From Dipteris shenzhenensis (Eukaryota; Polypodiophyta; Polypodiopsida; Gleicheniales), in the NCBI GenBank assembly GCA_047967505.1, contig CM106538.1: a stretch of DNA of 64,000 nucleotides, one strand, 5' to 3'. How positions within the stretch are numbered: the first letter of the stretch is position 1; every line of letters begins with the position of its first letter. Of the stretch, positions 21,793 through 32,055 are shown one piece after another. The notes under the pieces are model-generated. The model made no database searches and was not told the DNA's origin. It saw only the letters and a program-made list of their open reading frames with translations. The translations under genes and the position numbers were made by a program.

Positions 21793-23372
21793 TTAGGAAC
21801 TTAGGCAACCATTTAAACAACTCTTAAACAATAAGGATAGGTCCCTTAGGGAAACATTAGGAAGCGCTAGGCCACCAGCACTCTTAGGAGCCTTAAGGAC
21901 ATCCCACGGGATGTAGTGTAGCCTTCTGATGCCTGCCTCCTCCGACCATAAAAAAGCCCTCAGCATTTTCTCGATTTCCAACCAATGAGAGGGCCTAAAC
22001 CTCCAAACTGAGGCCACATAAACAGTTGATGCAGCCAAGACATGCTTTACCACAAGGGATCTAGCATTCCAACCCAATTGGATTCAATTCCACAACTGAA
22101 GCTTTTGCTTGATCCTTTCTTTGCCCCAATTGAACCGCTGACGTAGGGTAAGCCTAATGCCCAACAGGGCCCCCAGTTTGACCTCTCGAACACTTAACCG
22201 ACAGAGAGGCAGCCCAATCCAGCATGGCATCCAGCGACACCCACAGAACATACGTCTTGTTTATACTGCAAACCGAACTTGGAGCCATACAAAAGCAATG
22301 GAGCACCTGTAATAGGCAGTCTACGCTCTGTTTCGACGACTCCACAAAAGTCAGCAAGTCATCAGCAAACATTTGCAAACTAAACTGTTTCCCAGATGGC
22401 AAAAAGACTCCCTTCATCATACCCAGATCCACACACTGCTTAATAGCACGAATTAGAGGGACCGTGCAGATAGCAAAGAGCAAGGGGACCAACGGGCAAC
22501 CTTGTCTAATAGATATGCAAAGATCAAACCTACCCAACGACACCCCCATTGATACACAAGATGGCATAAGCATTGCCAAATAGAGTACACAGTTTTCTGA
22601 CCAGATCAGTACCAAATCCCATATGCTCAAGCACCACATTAATAAACTCCCAAGAAATTCAATCATATGCCTTGTTGAAATCCACACCCAAAGCCAAGCA
22701 TTTTTGAATCGAGACCAAGGCAAAATCAAGAGCTGCAGATACATTTAGAATATTTTCTAAAATATCTCAACCTTTAATAAAACCATTCTGTTCTCCATCT
22801 ACAAGCTGCATACATACAGCTGACAGCTAAAGCTTTGGCAATTAGCTTGTAAGACACATTGAGCATAGTGATTGGTCTCCAATCACCAACTCTCATCCTA
22901 TCCGGACGCTTGGGGAATAACTTTAACAGACCAGCATTCATGAGAGACTGCCCCGATCCACTGACGCATTGGCCATCTTGACAAAAGTGAATTTTAAAAT
23001 CTCCCAAAAATGCCTTTAAAACTCAACCGAGAACCCATCGAGACTGGGAGACTTATCCCTCTTCATGAGCCAGAGAGCATCCTCCAATTCTTGCACCGTG
23101 AACGAACGAGCTAAATTGATTCTCTCCTCATCAGAGATCCTCACTCTGACTGGCGCCAAAATCTGATCCACTTTCTCCTTCCATTCCCTGTCGACAACTG
23201 GTTGAGAGCCTACAATTGCTGCTAACTCTTTTTTAAACACTTCAGCAATTTGCCAAAAACTAGTGACCACATTCCCATTCCCATCTTGAACTCGATCAAT
23301 CGATTCCCTGACATATTTTCTTTTGGCAGCCTGAAAGAACATTTTAGAGGGACATCCCCTACATTTAACCAT
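21793..23372 (-). pseudogene. LINE ORF2, reverse transcriptase region
   Basis: Pieces in order on the minus strand are: 'VQELEDALWLMKRDKSPSLD' with GFSVEF (23,372-23,016); 'RPDRMRVGDWRPITMLNVSY' with KLIAKAL (about 22,900); 'SIRQGCPLVPLLFAICTVPL' and 'LQMFADDLLTFVESS' (22,744-22,154); and 'WNARSLVVKHVLAASTVYVA' (22,077-21,793). The FADD catalytic motif and the RQGCPLSP-like motif are both recognisable. At least four frame changes separate the pieces. Confidence 0.88.
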
Positions 23373-24087
23373 ACCGGCCGACTATTTACTCTAGCTCTTT
23401 CAGCCTTAGCCAGTTCTAACTCTTTAATGGCACTCACATTCAACCAGCAAAGTAGCAATATAAGTTTCATTGGGATTAGCCATTATTGCCTGGTTAAGAC
23501 AATCACGAATCAAGGGCAGCATAGAGATATTCTTGCGAAATCTGTCTCTTTCTTTCTTGGCCCAACTCTTGGCAAAGCCGTGGACACCTCGTATACCAGC
23601 ATCCCATCTAGAGCAAGGATCCATAACAGCTCACGTGCTTTCCTTCCACACAGTCTTGATCTGCCTGCAAAACTCCTTACTTGAAGCCAGCCATTAACAA
23701 ATTTGAGAGGTATATCAAGTGACCTTCCAACTGGTGAAGGGATGGAAAATGACCACCATAAAGGGGCATGATCAGAAATCCTTGAACTGGTAACTAACCC
23801 CCCCTTATCGGAGGCTTCATCCACCACCCCTAATTCTATCCAAGCAACCCGCCCTAAATTCCTCCCCCTTTCTTCGATTATTCCAAGTAAACTCCAGCAA
23901 TTCCTCAGGATCAATCTCTGCACAATCATATAAACCCCATGTCAGGCATAAAGTTTCCCAGGCATCACTCTCCTTCCCCATGATATTAGCTTTGGCATGC
24001 GACTGATCTTGACACCCACAGTCATATTCCAGTCACCACCAAGTAACCAGCACAGCAGGCATTGAAATACTCATCCTTGAGGGCATT

Positions 24088-24465
24088 TCAACAACTGGTA
24101 TGCAGACCGGCAGAATTGGGAGCATACACGCTCACACACAAAAAGAGAACCCTTTTAAGGGAGATCCCAACCACTGTGAACCAACCCAACGAGTTCTGAA
24201 ACAGTTCCTGCATTGACAGTGTGTTACGCGCCACAATAGCTATACCGCCCTTGCCTCTGCACAGACAGTTTACCATAACAGCAAAGTTTGCCTGCCTATA
24301 CGCGAACCAGAGAAAATCATCCTCGCCACAGTTACATTCTTGTAAGAGTATGACATCTGGTTTCTTTTGATTAATCAAATCTAAACAACACTTTTGTTTC
24401 AGCTTGCTAAAACAACCCCTTAAATTCCATGAGATTACACTGATCTTTCCCAACTGTCCACTCAC
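24088..24465 (-). pseudogene. LINE ORF2, N-terminal endonuclease
   Basis: The frame reads 'KISVISWNLRGCFSKLKQKC', 'PDVILLQECNCGEDDF' and 'CVSVYAPNS', the start of an APE-like endonuclease (asparagine and glutamate catalytic motifs NLRG and LQE). The downstream part (23,929-23,222) is scattered over two frames, for example 'SRISDHAPLWWSF' at about 23,780 (the SDH motif). Confidence 0.85.
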
Positions 24466-24599
24466 TGGGTGAAGGCTTTGACAGCATCTCGGAAGTCATA
24501 GAAACAATTTTCTTTACCTGGCATCTGGCGTCTGGCCACTTCCTTAATACACTTCGGGAGCACTCTTGTGGACACCTTTTGCTTGCCCTCACTAGATCC

Positions 24600-25051
24600 A
24601 TTCTAGTTCTGGACTTCCAAAAGCCACTTCCGATGATTCGCATCTGGAAGGTGCTCATCCAGCAGCTTGAAGCCATTCCCCTTATCGGATAAGCCCCCAG
24701 TCCAAACAGGCAACCTCTGAGCTTTAGTATCTTGAGCCATGGGAGGGTTACGGACCTGCTGCCCTAGTGAAGCCCTCTGCGGGGCCTTAGAGCCATCCAC
24801 CAGCATTTGGGTTCAGCTATGAGGTATGCTCTCTTGACGCTTAGCAATCTCAACCACACCCTGGGCTGTCTGAGTTGCGGTCAGCTTCCCCTTGTCAAAC
24901 GGAGGATCCAAAGAGAGGGACAGACCTCAACCACCCTACCTTTCTTGGAGACTAGCTTCCAAGGGTAAACGAGGCTCAAAGAAAACGATCTCTGTGCATC
25001 CTCAATCGATGGATCCACTTGCAACGTCTGTTCCCCTTCTGGAGGGGCCAT
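24600..25051 (-). pseudogene. LINE ORF1-like region
   Basis: A minus frame opens with ATG at 25,051-25,049 ('MAPPEGEQTLQVDPSIEDAQ', then RSFSLSLVYPWKLVSKKGR) and stops after about 57 codons. The next frame (24,806-24,603) continues with 'MLVDGSKAPQRASLGQQVRN' and 'WTGGLSDKGNGFKLLDEHLP'. It is assigned to ORF1 by position only; no zinc knuckle is seen. Confidence 0.45.
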
Positions 25052-26160
25052 CACTCAGCATTACATTTACCACTCATAACTACAACATACGCACTGCTTG
25101 CAGCAGAGAAATTGCATGAACTGTCGATGCTGTACGATACTCTCGAGCTACTTGTGATTGATGAGATTTCACTTGTAGGCCAAAACACTTTTGTTGCAGC
25201 AGATACACGAATGCATGAAATAAAGCATAACCACTTAGAGCCATTTGGAGGAGTTGATGTCATCCTATGTGGAGACCTCTTTCAAGCAAATCTGACAAAA
25301 GACAGTTGGATCTTTTCAGACAAGTATGACAGAATATCACCTACACAACAAATTTGGAGGCAATATTTTTTATACTAAGAGCTAATAAATCCAACGAGGC
25401 AAGACAATCTCAAATTCTTAGAAATATTAAACAACATCAAAGTGGGTACACATTCAGAACAACACTTAAACATTCTCAACACAAAGTATGTACGACTACC
25501 GCCAAGAAGCGAAATAATTCCACATCTATTCTACATGAACGCACTGAAAGACAAACACAACACTGTATTCCAAAAATTGGGTGGGAACCCACATACGCTA
25601 AAATCAAAAGACAAGAGACACAATCGATGCAACAAAAAATACGAATACCAGATGACCCTAAGTGTACAGCAGGGTTGCACGTACAACTCAACCTAAAAGT
25701 AGGAATGATTGTTGAAATATGCTCTCGGAATCTAGACATTAGTGACGACTTAGTAAACAGTGCTGACGGTATGTTCATGCACCACAACACAAATGAATAT
25801 CAGCCCGTGGTCTGGATATTCTTTCATGACCAAAAAGTAGGAAGAAAATCAAGATACAATAATAAAAACGTGTATCAACATTGACACACCAACAAATTGG
25901 ACACCAATACTTCAAATACAAAGAGAATTTCAAGTCGGGAAAAACCAACAAAACACAGTAACAAGAACCCAATTTCCAATTCAACCTGCTCCTACAAGGA
26001 CAGTTCATCGATCACAAGGACTATCGATGGACTTCCTAGCATTCGATCCTTCAAACATCAAATCACACGGACTAGTATATACAGCACTCTCAAGAATAAG
26101 GGACCCTAAAAATTTGTTCCTATTAAACACATTGAAAACAAGTCATACAAGAAGTAAACT
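25047..26160 (+). pseudogene. Helentron B: PIF1-type helicase, 5'-truncated
   Basis: It starts in mid-helicase with 'SALHLPLITTTYALLAAEKL', equivalent to 'AALHLPLLTSTYTCLSVEKL' of copy A at about 16,475. Unlike A it keeps an intact Walker B ('LLVIDEISLVGQNTFVAADT') and motif III (GGVDVILCGDLFQA). Later pieces in shifting frames include 'VGMIVEICSRNLDISDDLVN', 'TRTQFPIQPAPTRTVHRSQG' and 'LSMDFLAFDPSNIKSHGLVY'-like text. The Walker A and everything before it are missing, where the LINE 5' end abuts. Confidence 0.85.
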
Positions 26161-26179
26161 GTCTTAGAAATGAATCACC

Positions 26180-26868
26180 ATGGATCATGGACCAAAGGGA
26201 CCTAACATCAATACCAAAAAATACAATTACCATCCAATCGTTGAACACAGCACACCTGCTTTCACATAAACAGGACATACTAGCAACAGATAACCTCATT
26301 GCATCAACAATCATGTGCTTACAAGAAAAACATACAAATACAAACGACGACATCGAAATTGAAGGATTCCAATGTGTTCACAAACACGAAGGACTAGGAT
26401 TGGCAAATTTTACAAAAATAACGTCACACTTAAACAAACTACGTACACAAACAAGGAGCACAATGCTAGCTAACTGTCTTCCACACCACAAACTCAAAAA
26501 CTTTTGACTTAATTAATATTTACAAACCACGAGGAACGATGACTACCACATTGATACAAAACTTAAACCATTTTTTTAACAAAACACAACTACAATACGA
26601 AACATACTATTGGAGACTTCAACATTAACTTCCAAACAAAAAACAAAGACTTTAAGAGATCTAAAACAATTCATGGGAACCCATCACATGAACCAAATTA
26701 TTAAAACACCGACTACAATATATGGATCAACAATTGATCACATTTGGACTAATACTCAAAGTCATAATAAAATGTACGGAACGAACTTTGCTTATTAGAC
26801 AAATCACTCAATTTTATACACAATGATTGAAGATATTCCTTAATTGATCAAATACACAGGGCATGCCC
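26180..26868 (+). pseudogene. Helentron B: endonuclease domain and 3' hairpin
   Basis: 'ITIQSLNTAHLLSHKQDILA', 'TIMCLQEKHTN' (glutamate motif), 'EGLGLANFTKITSHL', a degraded GDFN ('IGDFNINFQTK' in a shifted frame at about 26,610) and 'TIYGSTIDHIWTNTQS' are all present. The final SDH is replaced ('TNFAY' stop). Just downstream, 26,859-26,868 is the palindrome GGGCATGCCC, matched by a GGGC/GCCC hairpin at the 3' end of copy A. Confidence 0.8.
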
Positions 26869-26869
26869 G

Positions 26870-27500
26870 ATGAATACAATTCGTCCTTGTTTCTTCTCTT
26901 TCATTTTCTCTTTTATTTTCTATGTAGATTTTTGGTCTTTAGAACAACAAAAAATCTAAATTTGTATGATTGGACATATTCTAGTCTTACTAAGGTATAT
27001 GTATGTTGACCCTCAACACTCTAACCTCCCACTTTTCCACCCGAGGTTGGTACCATCCAGCCAAACGAAATCAAGCGCAAAGACGCACAACACCAGGCCG
27101 ATTTCCTCACCGATGCCTTGTCATTTGTGCCACAAAATGCCGCTGCACATCTTCGAAAAGCACGAAGCCGTCAACGTATGATGTACAACAAGCCCCATAA
27201 GCCGACAAGTTATTCCACTGGTGATTTAGGGGCTTATGGGCAAAAGGAGGGAAATAATGATGGCTATTTTGGATGCTTTTCCCTTGGAAGAGCCTAATTT
27301 GGATGTTTTTCCTATGATGCATGACATAATGATCCAATGGAAAATCAGACAAGTTATAAAGGAAATGTCACATCAATGGTTCTCGAGAGTGGGGGAAATA
27401 GCACCTTGAGGTTTAGAGCATGGAGTGCTATTTCCCACCTATTCCCTTCTATTTCCCATGGTGCATTTGCACAGCATAACAGAAATAGCTATTTCTTACG
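26870..27500. other. Non-coding stretch with two short inverted repeats
   Basis: No gene. 'cccataagcc' (about 27,194) pairs with 'ggcttatggg' (about 27,232), and 'gggaaatagcac' (27,393-27,404) pairs with 'gtgctatttccc' (27,425-27,436). These could be remains of a small DNA element. Confidence 0.35.
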
Positions 27501-27750
27501 TATTTCCCTTCCATGTCAAAAGGCCCTTAGTGATGGTCTATTACCATATTCGCAAGAAGGGTTTAGCAAGAAAAAAATTGGCAAAATGGATTGGCCCTTA
27601 TCAGGTCCTCAAGCCCATGGGCAGTACCACATGCTCTACAGTGCTGCACTACCGGCCACAAACAGACAAACACCACTGCTCATATTTCTAGGATCAAACC
27701 CTACCATGCAAGTACTTCCCTTTTTTCTTGGGGGGGAGTAGACGTGATTA
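27500..27750 (+). pseudogene. Gypsy-type integrase C-terminal remnant
   Basis: One frame reads 'RKKLAKWIGPYQVLKPMGST' at about 27,565-27,625, resembling the K-x-W-x-GPY motif that follows the integrase core in Ty3/gypsy polyproteins. It ends in a purine run (27,726-27,738) that could be a polypurine tract, with a possible 3' LTR beyond. Only this tail is present. Confidence 0.4.
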
Positions 27751-28600
27751 CTAACAGACATAACGGTTGAGCGCTCACCGTTCTCTTGAATACAAAAAAG
27801 TTGTTTAAAGTTTCTTGATGTAAATCGTCACAGACGATAAAAGGGGTTTTGGGGGATGAATGAACGACATTGAATTCTTGGCTCATTTGTATTGATCTGG
27901 CTATCTCTTCTGGTCATCCCGTAGCTCAGTTCCGTCGAGCCCTAACGCATATCTCAGTTGATCGTTACGATTTACCCTCAACTTATGTCAAATGGACAAA
28001 GAAATCTATTACAATTCTAGGTATTACATGCCATGGTCTACAATTGGCCCATTTGTATATGGATTAAGGCCCATGGACGTTTGCCTGTGTCTTCCTAGGG
28101 TGAGGGTCACATATTAGCCCTCCTTAGTCTCCAACAAGAAATGTGACCATGGGTCTCAGGTTCGGATCAGATTTATTCCAAACAATGAGAGTTGTAAAGC
28201 ATCCAATGAGCGACATTCAACTGGAAATTTGCAGACGAAAGGTAGACTCACTACCATGTGCTGCACGAAAATGATAATATAATCTACATGATGCACTTCA
28301 GCAACGATATGGTAATACAAGTTTGAACCTTAAGAGTTCACTCCAGTAGATGCACTAGGGTTTCCAATAGTCCCCTTAATTACAGTTTTCTTACTTGAAG
28401 ACCAGAGCGGTTTGCATCTCTGAAACACAAGTGCAGTGGCATTTTATGGATGTGTGAGTGTCCCCTTGGGCGTATGAATTAGGTCACACACGATAGCCAG
28501 TTCCCATCTTTTCATTCATCATCCTGCGACAAAAAATGTATGGGACGTACCTTCCCTCCCCATTTGAGACAAAGATCTTATAGCTTTGCACATATACATA
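27750..28600. other. Possible Gypsy LTR remnant and PPR 3' flank
   Basis: No coding frame is supported. The part after 27,745 may be LTR sequence of the Gypsy tail, but no second copy is available to define it. From about 28,560 the sequence is homologous to the 3' flank of PPR gene 2. Confidence 0.3.
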
Positions 28601-28673
28601 TCCTTGCCTTGGGAATGTCTTGGCCAACTACAAATACATGCACAATTCTGCCAACCTTGGCCCGAAGTTTGTC

Positions 28674-31031
28674 CTAGCTTGCGTGTTCCTCACTCATCGC
28701 CAACTGAATCTTGTTTTCCTGCTGCATGTGAGCACCTGCATAGATGTTCGACATCAGAACATATGCTACAGCATCCTTTTCATCCAATTGCACTGCATGT
28801 TCAAAGGCATATCTTCCAAGCTCCACATTACACCGTCGTTGACAAGCACCCAACACAGTTTGCCATACTACAATATTAGGTTGGAAGGGCATCCTATCCA
28901 CCATTGCTACCACGTGGTCTAATTTGCCTGCACGGCCTAGGAGATCAACCATGCAAGTGTGGTGCTCAACATTCGGAGTGATGCCATAGTCTTTGCTCAT
29001 GGCTTCAAAATAGTTGCAGCCCTTATCCACTAGACCTGCATGATTGCAAACAGCAAGAACACTAAGGAATGTGACCCCATTTGGGTTTATGCCTTCTCCT
29101 CCCATCCTTTCAAGCATATGGAAAACGATTTCACTTTCTCCTAGCTGAGCATATCCTGCAACTAGTGCAGTCCACATGACTACACCTCGAACTGGAAGCT
29201 TGTCAAATACTTCCTGTGCTCTTTCAAGAGTGCCAAATTTAGCATACATATCAATCAAGGTGCTGCCAACAAAAGGATCTCTTTCCAATCTCTGTCTCGC
29301 AATCTCAACATGTATTTCTCGTCCCTTGTCTGTGGCTCCTATGCTGCCGCACGCTTTCAAGCTGCAAACAATTGTAGCAGCATTCGGAGAGATGCCCTCC
29401 AGTTGCATTTGTTCGAAACAATTCATTGCTTCTTCATTAAATCCATGTTCAGCATATCCTGCAATCAGAAGATTCCACAAATCTACACTTTGAACTGGGA
29501 GATTGTCAAACACTTCCTGCGCTTTTGCGAGCGAACAACATTTGGCATACATATCAACCAAGGTGCTGCCAATAAAAGAATCTCTTTCTAACTCCTGTCT
29601 GGCAATCTCAGCATGTATTTCTTGGCCCTTGTCTATTGCTCCTATGCTTCCACAAGCTTGCAAGCTGCAAACAAACGTGACAGCATCCAGAGACACACCC
29701 TCCCTTTCCATCTGTTCCAAACAGTTGAGTGCTTCCTCACCAAGCCCATGCTCAGCATATGCTACAATTAGTGCAGTCCACAAGATTACATCTCGAACTG
29801 GCAGTTTGTCAAATACTTCCTGTGCTTCTGCAAGAGAGCCACATTTGGCATACATATCAACCAAGGTACTTCCAACACAAGGATCAGTTCCTAATTCCTG
29901 TCTGGCGATCCTGGCATGTATTTCTTGGCCCTTGTCTATGAATCCTATGTAGCCACACGCTTTCAAGCTCGAAACAAACGTGATAGCATCTGGAGAGACA
30001 CCCTCCATTTGCATCTGTTTGAAACACTCCAGTGCTTCCTCACCAAGCCCGTGTTCAGCATATGCTGTGATTAGTATGTTCCACGACACTATATCTTTAA
30101 CTGGCAGCTTGTCAAACACTTCCCGCGCTTTTGCAAGCAAGCCACATTTGGCATACATGTCAATCAAAGTGTTGCCAACAAAAGGATCTCTTCCCTGTAT
30201 TTGTCTGGCAATCTCCACGTGTATTTCTTGGCCCTTGTCTATGGCTCCTATGCTGCCACAAGCTTTCAAACTGCAAACAAACGTGACAGCATTTGGAGTG
30301 ACGTCCTCCACTTGCATCTGTTCAAAACACTTCAATGCTTCCTCACCAAGCCCACATTCAACATATCTCGCAATTAGTGCAGTCCACGAGACTACATTTC
30401 GAGCTGGCAGCTTGTCAAACACTTCCCTTGCTGTTGCAAGCAAGCCACATTTGGCATACATGTCGACCAAGGTGCTGCCAACAAAAATATCCCTTTCCAA
30501 TTCCTTTCTGGCAACCTCAGCATGTATTTCTCGGCCCCGTTCTGCATCTTTCAGCCTAGCACAAGCCTTCAGTAGGGCCACAAAAGTATACTTGCTAGGA
30601 TGTACAGAATCCTCTTCCAATTTGGGGTACAAATTGAGGACATGCTGTGAATCCCCACGTTCGATATAACCCATGATGAGATAAGTCCAAGAATGCGCAT
30701 TCCGATCAATCAACCTGTTGAAAACTTGCAAACCATCGCACATGCTTCCACATTCGACCAACGTTGGGACAAGGTAGTTCCCAAGGGATCTATGCGCTTC
30801 CAGGCCACTTTCACACATGTAGGCATGCAAGCGCTTCGCATAAGTTAGGTTTTTCTCTTTCTTGCACTTCTGCAAGATGCTTATACAGTTCTCAATCGAA
30901 GGCAGCTGGGCCATCTGTTCGAAAGACGTAAACGCCTCCTCTAAGCTCAGCATTTCCAAGCCACTGTTCTCTAACACGTCTTCTTTTACATTGTCGTCCA
31001 AACCCAAAACTGGCCTTGCGATTGCTGCCAC
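28674..31031 (-). CDS. PLS-class PPR protein, 785 aa (PPR gene 1)
   Basis: PPR proteins bind organellar RNA in a base-specific way; PLS types mostly act in C-to-U editing in plastids and mitochondria. Residues 1-43 are a leader, and the first L-type motif starts near 'LPSIENCISILQKC'. Then come about 20 P, L and S motifs, with five near-identical 101-residue S-P-L modules ('STLVDMYAKCG...', 'VVSWTALIARYVECG', 'VTFVCSLKACGSIGAIDKG'), and E1/E2-like motifs ('VVWQTVLGACQRRCNVELGR', 'YVLMSNIYAGAHM'). There is no DYW deaminase domain. The frame ends at TAG 28,676-28,674. The same frame then continues for about 32 codons with an E+-like 'VGRIVHVFVVGQDIPKA'. The annotated ATG (31,031) is probably not ancestral: the start homologous to PPR gene 2 is at 31,146 in a different frame. 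No intron is seen. It is either a functional truncated gene or an early pseudogene. Confidence 0.85.
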   Translation of the reverse strand: MAAIARPVLGLDDNVKEDVLENSGLEMLSLEEAFTSFEQMAQLPSIENCISILQKCKKEKNLTYAKRLHAYMCESGLEAHRSLGNYLVPTLVECGSMCDGLQVFNRLIDRNAHSWTYLIMGYIERGDSQHVLNLYPKLEEDSVHPSKYTFVALLKACARLKDAERGREIHAEVARKELERDIFVGSTLVDMYAKCGLLATAREVFDKLPARNVVSWTALIARYVECGLGEEALKCFEQMQVEDVTPNAVTFVCSLKACGSIGAIDKGQEIHVEIARQIQGRDPFVGNTLIDMYAKCGLLAKAREVFDKLPVKDIVSWNILITAYAEHGLGEEALECFKQMQMEGVSPDAITFVSSLKACGYIGFIDKGQEIHARIARQELGTDPCVGSTLVDMYAKCGSLAEAQEVFDKLPVRDVILWTALIVAYAEHGLGEEALNCLEQMEREGVSLDAVTFVCSLQACGSIGAIDKGQEIHAEIARQELERDSFIGSTLVDMYAKCCSLAKAQEVFDNLPVQSVDLWNLLIAGYAEHGFNEEAMNCFEQMQLEGISPNAATIVCSLKACGSIGATDKGREIHVEIARQRLERDPFVGSTLIDMYAKFGTLERAQEVFDKLPVRGVVMWTALVAGYAQLGESEIVFHMLERMGGEGINPNGVTFLSVLAVCNHAGLVDKGCNYFEAMSKDYGITPNVEHHTCMVDLLGRAGKLDHVVAMVDRMPFQPNIVVWQTVLGACQRRCNVELGRYAFEHAVQLDEKDAVAYVLMSNIYAGAHMQQENKIQLAMSEEHAS

Positions 31032-31146
31032 AGTCGGCGAGCTCCTCCATCAAGGCACGGTTTTCAGCTTTGCACATGTGCATTCTCTTGCTTAGAGACT
31101 CCTCTTCCTTGCGCCTGTCTGCAAATTGTACCAGCCGTGTATCCAT
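31005..31146 (-). pseudogene. Ancestral N-terminus of PPR gene 1, out of frame
   Basis: From ATG 31,146 the minus strand reads 'MDTRLVQFADRRKEEES' and, further on, 'CGSNRKASFGFG', matching 'MDIRHVRFRSTVCEKKQS' and 'RDSNCKASFSS' at the start of PPR gene 2. This frame is not that of the 785-codon ORF. A one-base indel around 31,005-31,020 separates them. The nucleotides around both starts also match ('cgctatggata'). Confidence 0.7.
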
Positions 31147-31389
31147 AGCGACTCCCTGCCGAGCCTTGCACACGTGTAACCATAGCAACTCCCTGCCAAC
31201 CTCATGCTTGAAATGTGGAGCCTTTGTATCTCTTCGGTAACACTCACTACAAACTCGACAATAAAACTACAGTGCAATTCTTTAGCCGGATAGAAGACCC
31301 TAGGTGAAAAGTTTCAAGTTGTCCGATGGAATATCATGGGCCATCATAGGGCCATCATAAGAAGTACAAGATCACTCATGCATGTGACA

Positions 31390-32055
31390 CATAATCTATA
31401 GGGAGATGGAGCCAGGGAGAAGGTCATGTTTGGTGATTCGGGACCAAGATGTAGGTTGAGGAGTCGTAGGACCAATGGCAGTAATTTTGTGCCGATTATG
31501 GCCAAAGAGGTGTCAATGTTTGTCCATATGTCCAATGTCGAGTGGTAAATTGTTGGATGGCTAGGTGGCATGATAGCATTGTAGTGCAGCGGTCAAGGCC
31601 ATCAAAGCTTGCAAGGTGTGGGTCCAGTTGGTGTTGAAGTCCCAAAGGATAACAATTGGGGTTAGTTCGTCCAAGCTAGCTAGTGGGCGTCGTAGTGCAG
31701 TGGAACTCGACGATTGGTGTTTTGGGGGATTTGTATTTGCCAATGACTTGGATTTGTTGGTAGCTGTGATTGCTTAAGACGGTGGATATGATTTCGATGC
31801 CATTTGTCGCTATTATAGTGCTTTCGACGATTAGCTCATGTGTTGGTTTGTATAGGATGGCTAAACCGTGCCCAATGAAGCATGAAATTTCGTTGAATGT
31901 GCTTGCCAATGGTCCTGCAACTGTTTTGCTTCTTGTTTCTTGTAGACATAGGTGTCGGCAACCATTAGGTTTAGTCTGCCAATATGTCTTGTACATGGCA
32001 GTTCAGTGACACTGTGTTAAGTGACTTAATGATTGTGTGCGTTGCTTCATGCGGC
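31390..32055 (-). pseudogene. Helentron C: endonuclease domain
   Basis: The minus strand shows 'IIKSLNTVSLNCHVQDILAD' (aligning with 'ITIQSLNTAHLLSHKQDILA' of copy B), 'CRHLCLQETRSK' (glutamate motif), 'GHGLAILYKPTHELI', 'QIQVIGKYKSPKTP', 'VILWDFNTNWT' (degraded GDFN) and 'STLDIWTNIDTSL' (degraded IDHIWTN). Frameshifts occur near 31,700 and 31,560. The domain follows Rep directly, with no helicase in between. Confidence 0.8.

Larger units (their letters stand above)
20508..25051 (-). mobile_element. L1-like LINE, nearly full length, decayed
   Basis: On the minus strand the element runs from about 25,051 to a terminal A-run (13 Ts on the + strand at 20,508-20,520). The order is an ORF1-like region, an endonuclease, reverse transcriptase, then the zf-RVT C-terminal domain, as in plant L1 elements. 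Every ORF is broken by stops and frameshifts. A target duplication was not found by eye. The 5' end coincides with the point where Helentron B begins. Confidence 0.85.
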
